From: Sphingomonas bacterium
Lineage (GTDB): Bacteria > Pseudomonadota > Alphaproteobacteria > Sphingomonadales > Sphingomonadaceae
Length of the DNA stretch: 39,888 bases
Assembly (NCBI RefSeq): GCF_028293085.1
Contig: NZ_JAQGLC010000391.1
Span: 1-39,888 of the forward strand
Direction of reading: 5' to 3'
In this document: piece by piece, positions 1-7,825 of the stretch
Layout of the letters: every line of letters begins with the position of its first letter
Numbering within the stretch: position 1 is the first letter of the stretch
Position numbers and translations under genes: made by a program
The notes under the pieces: generated by a model
What the model was told of the DNA's origin: nothing
Seen by the model: only the letters and a program-made list of their open reading frames with translations
Databases searched by the model: none

Positions 1-1506
1 ATCGTCGAACACGATATCGGTCACGTCCACCCGGACGCCAGCCTTGAAGACATGATTGTCCAGGCCATTATAGGTGAAATCGTCGCGGATCGTATAATCC
101 TGCTGCAACTCGTGGCGGGTCGAATCCTTGCCGCCGAAGGTCATCACGGGGACATATTCGAATTGCGGCTGATCGGGGTGGAGCGAGATCGGATTGAAAT
201 CGTAATTCAGATAGTTGGCGCTGAATTCATTGACGAAACTGTCGCCCCGATAGGTCCATTTGAACAGATAGGTATCGACCGTGTTGCGCTTGTTCTCCGC
301 CGCGCTGAACGCGACCTGGTTGCCGAACGCCTGGATGTCGGTTTCCTGGCGGCGGCTGTAGGACAGGTCGAAGGTCTGGTTCGAATCCGGGGTAAAGGTC
401 AGCTTGCCGAAATAGAAGTCGCCGCGGAACGGGCTGACAAAGGATCCCTCGAACTCGCTCAGCTTGTGGCCGGAGGACAGCTCGAACGCCGCCCGCTCGG
501 CCGCGTTGCCGCCACCGATGACGTTGAACGCACGGTTCTGGTCGTTGCCCTCATAGGCGCCGAAGAAGAAGAGTTTGTCCTTGATGATCGGGCCGCCCAG
601 CGAGATGCCATATTGCTTGCGCTGGAAGTCCGGCTCGGGCGAGCCGCGCTGCTTGTTGATGTAATCCTTCTCGGCCAGGCCCTTGTCGGTATATTGGCCG
701 AATATCTCACCGTGGAACTGGTTGGTGCCCGATTTGGTGACGGCGGTGACGATCGCGGCGCCGGCCTGTTCATATTCGGCCTTGTAGTTCTGCGTCAGCA
801 CGCGGAACTCCTGCACCGCCAGCTGGCCGAACGGGTTGCCGCGGCTGTTCTGCTGGCCGGCAATGCCGCCTTCGCGCAACTTGTTCTTCAGGCTGACGCC
901 GTCGATGAAGACATTGACCTGGCTTGCGGTCGACGCGCCGGACTGGATGCCCTTGTCGGTCTCGCTGTCATTATAGCGCACGCCGGGAGCGAGCGCGGCG
1001 AAGGACAGGAAGTTGCGATCGGTCTGCGGCAGCTTTTCGATCTGGGTGAGGCTGACATTGGTCGCGACCTCGCTGGTCTTCTTCTCGACCAGGCGGTTGG
1101 CAGTGACGACGATGTCCGCGCCCGCGGGCGGTTCCGCCGCGGCCGTCGCCGCGCCGAGCGCGAGATCGAGCGAGGCGGACTGGCCGATGCCGATCGCGGC
1201 CGTCTGAGTCGCCGTCTGCCCGTTGCTCGAGGCGGTGACCTCATAATTGCCGGGGCGCAGGCCGTTGATCGTGTAGCCGCCGGCCGCGTCCGTCGTCGCG
1301 CCGTAGGTCTGGTTGGTGTCGAGGTTGCGCGCGCTCACCTGGATGCCGCCCACGCCCGCGCCGCCGCCGTCCGCGGTCGTCACATGGCCGCGCAACTGCG
1401 CGGTGGTGGTCTGCGCCACGGCCAGTTCGGGCAGGGCGACGCCGCCGGCCATCACGGTGGCCGCCGCCAGAAATGCCCTGAAGGCTGTGCCTCTCTTCAT
1501 GATCAT
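1..1506 (-). CDS. Oar-like TonB-dependent receptor, C-terminus off the window
   Basis: Outer-membrane TonB-dependent receptor, probably importing a glycan breakdown product. The visible 502 residues show a signal peptide ending near AVAQ, then a carboxypeptidase-regulatory-like beta-sandwich domain (about residues 30-110, with the DAAGGYTINGLRPGNYEV signature), then a plug domain starting at IVVTANRL and containing VFIDGVSLKN, then the first barrel strands. That order is typical of Oar-like receptors. The gene runs off the left edge, so the beta-barrel end is unseen. Start codons at 1506 and 1500 are both possible; the first overlaps the stop of the upstream lacI gene as TGATG, and GAAAGGAA precedes both. 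This implies translational coupling with the regulator. Substrate is not readable from the sequence; the neighbouring GH3 enzyme suggests a sugar. Confidence 0.9.
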   Translation of the reverse strand, partial: MIMKRGTAFRAFLAAATVMAGGVALPELAVAQTTTAQLRGHVTTADGGGAGVGGIQVSARNLDTNQTYGATTDAAGGYTINGLRPGNYEVTASSNGQTATQTAAIGIGQSASLDLALGAATAAAEPPAGADIVVTANRLVEKKTSEVATNVSLTQIEKLPQTDRNFLSFAALAPGVRYNDSETDKGIQSGASTASQVNVFIDGVSLKNKLREGGIAGQQNSRGNPFGQLAVQEFRVLTQNYKAEYEQAGAAIVTAVTKSGTNQFHGEIFGQYTDKGLAEKDYINKQRGSPEPDFQRKQYGISLGGPIIKDKLFFFGAYEGNDQNRAFNVIGGGNAAERAAFELSSGHKLSEFEGSFVSPFRGDFYFGKLTFTPDSNQTFDLSYSRRQETDIQAFGNQVAFSAAENKRNTVDTYLFKWTYRGDSFVNEFSANYLNYDFNPISLHPDQPQFEYVPVMTFGGKDSTRHELQQDYTIRDDFTYNGLDNHVFKAGVRVDVTDIVFDD

Positions 1507-2531
1507 CACGTGTTCCTTTCCCCAGCGGTTTCTGTTTGTTTCATGGGCAATGCCGTGGTGCCGCGCACGATCAGCTCGGGCGTGTGCAATGCGACAGATG
1601 CTTCGGTGGGCCGGTGCTCCATGGAGCCGGCAAGGCGCGCAATCGCTTGCGCGCCGATCTCCGCCATGCGGACGCGCATGGTCGTAAGGGCGAGGTAACG
1701 GGCGACGGGGACGTCATCGAACCCGGCCACGGCGATCCGGCCGGGCACGTCGATACCGGCCTCGCGCAGCGCGACGAGGCAGCCGATCGCCATCATGTCG
1801 TTGGCAGCGAAGATTGCATCGACCGGTTCGCCCCCGGCCAGGATCCGGTGCGCCGCCGCCTCGCCAGCTTCCTCGGAAAAGTCGCCGGGAATGATCCGCG
1901 CGGTGCCGCCGGGGGCAAGGCGCGCCATCGCCGCCGAAAAGGCCGTGGCGCGCTCCTCCGCATCGAGATTGCCGGCGGGGCCGCCGATATGGACGATGTG
2001 GCGCCGGCCGGTTTCCGTCAGGTGCCGCACCATCGCCTCGACGCCCGCGGCATTGTCGACGCGCAGCGCCTCATGACCCTCGGCATCACCGCGGCAGTTG
2101 ATCAGCACCGCCGGCGTCGTGCGCGGCAGCGCCCTGACCAGCGCCGCCGCCTCGAGATGGGGCGCCATGATCACCAGGCCGTCGACCCGCCCGCGCATGG
2201 CGCGCAACGCGTGCGACGCCTGCTCGATATCGTCGTGCATGCTGGACAGCAGCAATTGCAGCCCGCGGCGGCTGGCCTCGCGGTCCATGCCGCGCACCAG
2301 CTCCGAGAAGAATTCGCCGTGGAGGTCGGGCAGGACCACGCCGACGGCATGGGTGCGCGACAGGCTCAGGCTGCGCGCGCCGGCATGCGGCACGTAGGCG
2401 AGCCGGTCGGCGACCGCCAGGATGCGGGCGCGCGTCTCCGGGCTGACGGTGGCCGTCCCGTTGAGGACGCGCGACACCGACGCCACCGACACGGCAGCCT
2501 CGCGCGCGACATCCCTGATCGTGTGACCCAT
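1506..2531 (-). CDS. LacI-family transcriptional regulator
   Basis: Sugar-responsive DNA-binding regulator of 341 aa, the usual LacI-family length. The N-terminal helix-turn-helix and hinge are clear (TIRDVAREAAVSVASVSRVL near residue 4, then a YVPHAGARSL hinge). The rest is a periplasmic-binding-protein-like effector domain with the family signature AVAGFDDVPVARY. It lies directly upstream of the TonB-dependent receptor and overlaps its start by one base (TGATG), so the two are probably one transcript. The perfect palindrome at 2622-2639, 91 bases upstream of its start, is the likely operator, shared with the divergent GH3 gene. The effector is unknown; a beta-glucoside or its hydrolysis product is an inference from the neighbours. 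Confidence 0.93.
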   Translation of the reverse strand: MGHTIRDVAREAAVSVASVSRVLNGTATVSPETRARILAVADRLAYVPHAGARSLSLSRTHAVGVVLPDLHGEFFSELVRGMDREASRRGLQLLLSSMHDDIEQASHALRAMRGRVDGLVIMAPHLEAAALVRALPRTTPAVLINCRGDAEGHEALRVDNAAGVEAMVRHLTETGRRHIVHIGGPAGNLDAEERATAFSAAMARLAPGGTARIIPGDFSEEAGEAAAHRILAGGEPVDAIFAANDMMAIGCLVALREAGIDVPGRIAVAGFDDVPVARYLALTTMRVRMAEIGAQAIARLAGSMEHRPTEASVALHTPELIVRGTTALPMKQTETAGERNT

Positions 2532-2621
2532 TGGCCCCTGTGCCTCTCCGCCGGCATGTCTTCATGCTCGGAAATGTCGAGTGCGCGCGCGTCGCCTTCC
2601 CTTGCTACGCTGGCGCCGAGT

Positions 2622-2639
2622 CATGTAACCGGTTACATG
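2622..2639. promoter_or_regulatory. LacI-type operator palindrome
   Basis: CATGTAACCGGTTACATG is a perfect 18-bp palindrome with the central CG typical of LacI-family operators. It sits in the 202-bp divergent gap between lacI (start 2531) and the GH3 gene (start 2734), so one bound repressor could control both directions. Confidence 0.75.
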
Positions 2640-2733
2640 GCGTGTCGCCAAGCAAAAAAGCGGCTGGCTTGTCGTGGCTTCGCCGTGGATGTGGACGAAG
2701 CCGCGCAGCGGCCCGGCGGAAGAGGAGTGGGAG

Positions 2734-5025
2734 ATGCTCGAAAGACGGGTTTCGCGCCGCGCGGCGCTGATGGGCGCGGGCGCGATCATGGCCTGGGCGG
2801 GCAGCCCGGCGCGCGCGTTCCTTCGCGCAGCGGATGCTGAAGCCGCGCCCGGCTTCGTCGAGTCGCTGATCGCCACAATGACGGTCGAGGAGAAAGCGGG
2901 GCAGCTGACGATGATGGCGGCCGCCTGGGGCGGCGCGGCGGCGAGCGTCCTCAATCCTCCCGTTGCCGGCGCCAGTTTCGACGATCAGCTCGACCAGGCG
3001 CGGCGCGGCCGGTTGACCGGCGTGTTCAACGGCAATGGCGCGGAAATGGCCAGGCGGATGCAGACAGCGGCGATGACCGAGTCGCGACTGCGCATCCCGC
3101 TGATCTTCGCGGCCGACATCATCCATGGCCATCGCACCGTCTTCCCGGTGCCGCTGGCCGAGGCGTCGAGCTTCGATCCCGATCTCGCCGAACGCACCGC
3201 GCGGGCCGCCGCCTTTGAAGCGGCCGCCGCGGGCATCGACTGGACCTTCTCGCCGATGCTCGACATTTCCCGCGACGCGCGCTGGGGCCGCGGCATCGAG
3301 GGCGCGGGCGAGGATGTGTTGCTCGGGCGTGCCTTCGCGGCGGCGCGGGTGCGGGGATTCCAGGGGAGCAAGGGGCTGGCCGCGGACGACGCGATGCTCG
3401 CCTGCGCCAAGCATTTCGCCGCGTACGGTGCGGCCGAGGCGGGCCTCGATTACAACAGCGTCGATGTGTCCGAACGGACGTTGCGCGAAACCTATTTCCC
3501 GCCCTTCCAGGCGGCGTTCGACGCCGGGTGCCTGAGCGCCATGGCGTCCTTCAACGAGATTTCGGGCGTGCCCTCGACCGCCAACGAGTGGCTGATGACC
3601 GAGATATTGCGCGGGGAATGGAAGTTCGACGGCTTCGTCGTCTCCGATTACACGGGAGACGAGGAGTTGGTCGCGCACGGCTTCGCCGCGGATGCGCGCG
3701 AGGCGACGAAGCTCGCCTTTCTCGCCGGCGTCGACATGAGCATGCAGAGCGGATTCTATATCCGGCATCTGCCGGATCTGGTGCGGAGCGGCGAGGTGCC
3801 GGTCGCGCGGCTCGACCAGTCGGTGCGCCGCGTGCTGGCGATCAAGGCGAAGCTCGGCCTGTTCGACGATCCGTTCCGCCGCATCGATCCCAGGCGCGAA
3901 AAGGCGCGCAGCCGTGTTCCCGCGAGCATCGCCCTGGCGCGGGAATCGGGGCGGCGATCGGTGGTGATGCTGAAGAATGACGGCGACCTACTGCCGCTGC
4001 GCAAGGCCGGGCAGAAGATCGCGCTGATCGGCCCCTTTGCCGCAGGCCAGCATGACCTGACCGGTCCGTGGTGCGTCTATGGCGACAATGCGCAGGCGAT
4101 CGATCTCGCGACGGGCATCCGCAAGGCGGTGGCGGATCCGCAGGCGGTGACGGTCACCGCCGGATCGGGCGTCGAGCAGCCGCTTGCCGGCGGGATCGAG
4201 GCCGCCGTCGCCGCGGCGCGGGCGGCCGATGTCGTGGTGCTCGCGATCGGCGAGGACGAACATATGTCGGGCGAGGCGCAGGCGCGCACCGAGATCGTCG
4301 TCCCGGCGCCGCAAATGGCTTTGGCCGAAGCGGTCGCCGCGACCGGCAAGCCGATCGTCGTGGTGCTGAAGCATGGCCGCGCGCTGGCGCTGGACGGCGC
4401 GGTCGCGGCCGCGCCGGCGATCCTCGCGACCTGGTTCCTGGGCAGCGAGACCGGCAATGCGATCGCCGACATATTGTTCGGCGATCACGGCCCGGCCGGG
4501 CGCCTGCCGGTCAGCTTCCCGCGGGCGGCCGGGCAGGTGCCCTATCATTACGACCACAAATCGACCGGGCGCCCGAATCCGCCGGGGCCGCTGCAGGAAT
4601 ATAAGGCGCATTATCGCGGGGTGCCCAATTCGGCGCTCTATCCGTTCGGGCACGGCCTGACCTATGGCCGGATCGACTATGCGGGCCTGGCGCTGGACAA
4701 GACGCTCGGCTGGGACGGGACGCTCGCGGTGCGCGCGACCGTCACCAACAAGGGCGCGCGGGCGGCCGAGGAAGTCGTCCAGCTTTACATCCATGATCGC
4801 GCGGCGAGCGTCACCAGGCCGGTCCGCGAGCTCAAGGGGTTCCGGAAGGTCGCGCTCAAGCCTGGCGAATCGCGCGAGGTGACGTTTACGCTGAAGCGGT
4901 CGGATCTGCAGTTTATCGGCCTCGACGAGAAGCCGACGGTCGAGCCCGGCACGTTCGATCTCTGGGTGGCGCCCTCGGCCGAAACCGATGGCGTGTCGGG
5001 AAGCTTCGAGCTGCTGCGCGGCTAG
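2734..5025 (+). CDS. GH3 beta-glucosidase-type glycoside hydrolase, Tat-exported
   Basis: Family 3 glycoside hydrolase of 763 aa, in the BglX size range. The chosen ATG at 2734 follows AGAGGAG and begins a twin-arginine signal (RRVSRRAAL then a hydrophobic stretch ending SPARA), so export folded to the periplasm is likely; an upstream in-frame ATG at 2674 would bury this signal. Domains: TIM barrel (about 45-360) with the predicted nucleophile Asp305 in VVSDYTG, alpha/beta sandwich (about 400-620) with the predicted acid/base Glu514 in MSGEAQARTE, and a C-terminal fibronectin-III-like domain (about 660-760, EEVVQLYIHD). Substrate is probably a beta-linked glucoside or xyloside; the exact linkage cannot be read. 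It is transcribed away from lacI across the palindrome at 2622 and converges with a sugar symporter gene. Confidence 0.93.
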   Translation: MLERRVSRRAALMGAGAIMAWAGSPARAFLRAADAEAAPGFVESLIATMTVEEKAGQLTMMAAAWGGAAASVLNPPVAGASFDDQLDQARRGRLTGVFNGNGAEMARRMQTAAMTESRLRIPLIFAADIIHGHRTVFPVPLAEASSFDPDLAERTARAAAFEAAAAGIDWTFSPMLDISRDARWGRGIEGAGEDVLLGRAFAAARVRGFQGSKGLAADDAMLACAKHFAAYGAAEAGLDYNSVDVSERTLRETYFPPFQAAFDAGCLSAMASFNEISGVPSTANEWLMTEILRGEWKFDGFVVSDYTGDEELVAHGFAADAREATKLAFLAGVDMSMQSGFYIRHLPDLVRSGEVPVARLDQSVRRVLAIKAKLGLFDDPFRRIDPRREKARSRVPASIALARESGRRSVVMLKNDGDLLPLRKAGQKIALIGPFAAGQHDLTGPWCVYGDNAQAIDLATGIRKAVADPQAVTVTAGSGVEQPLAGGIEAAVAAARAADVVVLAIGEDEHMSGEAQARTEIVVPAPQMALAEAVAATGKPIVVVLKHGRALALDGAVAAAPAILATWFLGSETGNAIADILFGDHGPAGRLPVSFPRAAGQVPYHYDHKSTGRPNPPGPLQEYKAHYRGVPNSALYPFGHGLTYGRIDYAGLALDKTLGWDGTLAVRATVTNKGARAAEEVVQLYIHDRAASVTRPVRELKGFRKVALKPGESREVTFTLKRSDLQFIGLDEKPTVEPGTFDLWVAPSAETDGVSGSFELLRG

Positions 5026-5120
5026 AGCAAGTTCGACCAAGGTCGAATCGCTCCAGTTTTTTTAATGTCGCGTTTTCCGAGCCGCTGGCTGTTCCAGCCA
5101 GCTCGAAAACGCTCTAGCCG
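5019..5120. repeat. Composite inverted-repeat element spanning two stop codons; terminator-like
   Basis: CGGCTAGAGC at 5019-5028 is exactly inverted at 5111-5120, and the TAG stops of both convergent genes (5023-5025 and 5114-5116) lie inside these ends. Within are two further hairpins: 5027-5053 (GAGCAAGTTCGACC with GGTCGAATCGCTC), followed by a T run at 5057-5063, and about 5071-5110 (CGTTTTC...GAAAACG with GCTGGCTG/CCAGCCAGC). It probably terminates transcription from both sides. A similar GGCTAGAGC sequence follows the stop of the cupin fusion near 25521. Confidence 0.7.
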
Positions 5121-6457
5121 GCGTTGCGGCGGGCCAGCGTGTCCGCGATCTGCGCATGCACGCCGCGCCGCAGCGGATTGGCGAGCATGAGCAACGCCGC
5201 GAGGACGAGGCAGGCGAGCGGCACCAGCGCGATCGTCCCGCGCATGCCCGCGAGCGTCTGCGCGCTCAGCCGCGTGTCGGCGACATAGCCGACCGCGGCG
5301 AACATCACGCCCATCAGCCCCGTCGCCACGCCCGTCGCAATGCGCTGCAGCAGCGCGGCGACGCCGAAAATGCTGCCCTCCACTCGGACGCCGGTGGCCA
5401 GTTCGCCATATTCGATCGTGTCGGGCAGCATCGCCCAGAAGCTGAAATGCAGGCCGATGATCGCCGCCTGCATCGCGATCAGGAACCATTGGGTCGCCGC
5501 AGCGCCGTGGATGTCGGTTGCCGCGAAAACGGCCATGCCGCAGGCAGCGAGGCTCGATGCCAGCAGCCAGCTGCCGCGCGTGCCGATGCGGCGGCCGATC
5601 GCGATCCACAGCGGCACCGCCACGGCGCTGAGCGCGCCCATCGAGGCGAGCGCGAGCCGCCCGGCGCCCTCGTCGCCGACGAAATATTTGAAATAATAGA
5701 GGATCGATTTCTCCAGCACCGTGACCCCGACGATCATGAAGATCATCGCGGCGTTGAGCGTCACAAAGGCGCGGTTTCGCGCAAGGGCGCGGATGCCGGC
5801 GAGGAGTGGCGGCCGCGCGCTGCGATCCGCGGGCGTCGGCACCTCCTTCACGATCGCGCCCACCGCAACCAGGATCGCGGTGCCCAGCACGGCGAAGGCG
5901 ATCGCCGCGAACAGATAGACGCGGGCCCCTTCCTTGCCGCCGCTGACCCATTCGCCGATCGGCTGCGTGCCGATCGCGACGGCGACCGCGGCGGCGGTGC
6001 CGAACAGCATGCGCAGCCCGGCGAGCAGGCCGCGATCATCGCTGTCGGCGCTGATCCGGGCGGACATTGCGAGATAGGGAATGTTGACGAACGCATAGGC
6101 GGTTCGAAACAGGAGGTGGCCGCCGAGTATGACCGCCAACGCACCCGCCCCGCCCCAGGCGGGCGGCAGATAGGCGAGCACGAACGTCACGCCGAGCGGG
6201 ACGGCACCGAGCAGCAGATAGCGCCGATAGCCGCGCCCGCCGCGCCCCTCGATCAGCAGGCCGGCAGCGAGATTCACGATCCCGTCCCAGATCGACGCGA
6301 CCATATAGGTCAGCGCGGCCGCCGCCACCGGCAGCCGAAGCGCGTCGGTATAATAGAAGACCAGGAAAATCATCACGCTCTGCCAGTAGAGATTGAACGC
6401 GAAATCCCCGGAGGCGAGCAGGACGATCGCGCCGCGCGAAGGCCGGGCGCCGATCAT
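5114..6457 (-). CDS. MFS transporter, GPH (glycoside-pentoside-hexuronide) type
   Basis: Inner-membrane sugar:cation symporter candidate of 447 aa with about 12 hydrophobic helices. The N-terminal stretch with FAFNLYWQSVMIFLVFYYTD and the early SIWDGIVN segment match the GPH group (COG2211, MelB-like), where an Asp in this region takes part in cation coupling. The second half has FSFWAMLPDTIEYGE, another GPH hallmark with acidic residues in a helix. The gene converges on the GH3 gene, and both appear to belong to one sugar-use locus with the LacI regulator and the TonB-dependent receptor. No strong ribosome site precedes the ATG. Substrate is inferred only from context. Confidence 0.85.
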   Translation of the reverse strand: MIGARPSRGAIVLLASGDFAFNLYWQSVMIFLVFYYTDALRLPVAAAALTYMVASIWDGIVNLAAGLLIEGRGGRGYRRYLLLGAVPLGVTFVLAYLPPAWGGAGALAVILGGHLLFRTAYAFVNIPYLAMSARISADSDDRGLLAGLRMLFGTAAAVAVAIGTQPIGEWVSGGKEGARVYLFAAIAFAVLGTAILVAVGAIVKEVPTPADRSARPPLLAGIRALARNRAFVTLNAAMIFMIVGVTVLEKSILYYFKYFVGDEGAGRLALASMGALSAVAVPLWIAIGRRIGTRGSWLLASSLAACGMAVFAATDIHGAAATQWFLIAMQAAIIGLHFSFWAMLPDTIEYGELATGVRVEGSIFGVAALLQRIATGVATGLMGVMFAAVGYVADTRLSAQTLAGMRGTIALVPLACLVLAALLMLANPLRRGVHAQIADTLARRNAG

Positions 6458-6600
6458 GGCAAGCGTGCTTGACGCGACATGCGTCGAGCCTAGCGAAGCG
6501 CGAGTGGGGATGCACCTGCGGCGAAGGCAGCGGTGGATCGACCATGTTGCGCGCGACGTCGTTTTTATTCGCGACTCATGAGCAAAGTGCTTTTCCTATA

Positions 6601-6619
6601 TCCTATATTTGATATAGGA
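6601..6619. promoter_or_regulatory. Inverted repeat, probable operator upstream of the cupin gene
   Basis: TCCTATATTTGATATAGGA has perfect 8-bp arms around a 3-base centre, and a further direct copy of TCCTATA sits just 5' at 6594-6600. It lies in the 267-bp divergent gap between the sugar symporter (start 6457) and the secreted cupin (start 6725). The size and symmetry suit a dimeric repressor; no regulator with that specificity can be assigned in this window. The rest of the gap has a repeated CTCGAG at 6622-6641 and the ribosome site AGGAGGGAGA near 6708. Confidence 0.55.
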
Positions 6620-6724
6620 CCGCTCGAGAAAGCTGCCTCGAGGAGAGCCACGCGAAGAGCGGGCGGGTGATTTTCGTGGATAATCCGGCGGCGCGCGCCG
6701 GTCCTTTAGGAGGGAGAAGACCTG

Positions 6725-7738
6725 ATGCGTGTTCTGAAAACCTTGTTCACTGCCGGTACGATGGGGGCCGCGGCGATGATCGCCCAGCAGGCCCTGGCGC
6801 AAGCCGCGCCCGCAGTGCCACCCGCTGCCGCGCCGGCCCAAGCCGGTGCACCGGCCGCCCCGCGCGTGCAGGCGCCGCTGCTGTACGGCTGGTCGCCCAA
6901 GAAGACTCCGGTCGAGGCCTATACCGCCCCGAACAAGCCGCACTGGAAGCTTTCGGAGATCCTCGCCTCGCACAAGGGCCAGGCGAGCTGGATCCAGCCG
7001 GTGGTGCGCAACAAGGATCTGATGGCTGACTGGCATCAGCTCGGCGCCGGCGGCAAGACGGTGGAGGTGCTCTATCCCGACAACCGCGTCGGCATGATCG
7101 TCTGGAGTGGCCAGGTCCGCGTCAGCATCAAGGGGCAGGAGCCGTTCGTCGCCTCCAAGGGCTTCGAGATCAACGTTCCGCTGCGCCTGCCCTTCACGAT
7201 GGAGACGGTCGGCGATGCGCCCGCGCTGTGGCTCGAGGTGCATCAGGCCGGCGACGTGCCGATCTATCCGGTGACCAGCACGCCCACCAAGCCGAAGGAC
7301 CTGCCCGGCTATACCTATACCAAGGTGGTGATCTCGGGTGGCGATGGCGTCTATGACGGCGCCAACAAGCCCTATCTCGATTTCTACAAGGACGTGGTCG
7401 AGCCCAACGCCCGCACCGGCGCCTTCATCGCCAGCGATCACTTCTTCCTGAACAACATCCGCGGCAAGGGCACGGCAACGCCGCCGCCGACCAATCTCGG
7501 CCATTTCCATGTCGATTTCACCGAGTTCTGGTTCATCATGGAAGGCAATATCGATTACCAGATCGAGGGCGTGCCCTTCTTCACCGCGGAGGCGGGCGAT
7601 ATCGTGACGGCGGCACAGGGCCGCTGGCACCGCGCCAGCTTCGGCGGACCGATCGGCCAGATGGATACCCGCGTCGCGATCAATCCCTTCCCGCGCGGCT
7701 TGCATGATTTCCCCGAGGATTCGGGCGGCCGTCAGTAA
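6725..7738 (+). CDS. Secreted bicupin protein
   Basis: Periplasmic or secreted cupin protein of 337 aa, enzymatic role unknown. The start is set by AGGAGGGAGA 8-17 bases upstream and by a signal peptide ending ALAQA, followed by an Ala/Pro-rich linker to about residue 48. Two beta-barrel halves can be seen. The first (about 90-185) lacks metal-binding histidines. The second (about 230-330) carries the cupin motif GHFHVDFTEFWFIMEG, giving the His-x-His-(x4)-Glu metal ligands, and a motif-2 region GDIVTAAQGRWHRA with the last His. It is monocistronic, with a palindrome upstream and a strong terminator downstream. A dioxygenase or isomerase role is possible, but nothing fixes the substrate. Confidence 0.8.
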   Translation: MRVLKTLFTAGTMGAAAMIAQQALAQAAPAVPPAAAPAQAGAPAAPRVQAPLLYGWSPKKTPVEAYTAPNKPHWKLSEILASHKGQASWIQPVVRNKDLMADWHQLGAGGKTVEVLYPDNRVGMIVWSGQVRVSIKGQEPFVASKGFEINVPLRLPFTMETVGDAPALWLEVHQAGDVPIYPVTSTPTKPKDLPGYTYTKVVISGGDGVYDGANKPYLDFYKDVVEPNARTGAFIASDHFFLNNIRGKGTATPPPTNLGHFHVDFTEFWFIMEGNIDYQIEGVPFFTAEAGDIVTAAQGRWHRASFGGPIGQMDTRVAINPFPRGLHDFPEDSGGRQ

Positions 7739-7764
7739 GACGGGCGAACGATCCTTAATGACTG

Positions 7765-7797
7765 GCCCCGCCTGCGCGAACAGGCGGGGCTTTTTTT
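7765..7797 (+). terminator. Rho-independent terminator after the cupin gene
   Basis: GCCCCGCCTG and CAGGCGGGGC form a perfect 10-bp stem around a 6-base loop, followed by seven T. It is 26 bases past the cupin stop and just before the convergent YIP1-like gene end. Confidence 0.92.
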
Positions 7798-7825
7798 GTC
7801 ATCCCTGGGTGAGGCTTGACGATTC

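Noticed and set aside
2674..2733. Upstream start for the GH3 gene
   Set aside because: No ribosome site; it would place 20 residues before the twin-arginine signal. ATG 2734 has AGAGGAG upstream.
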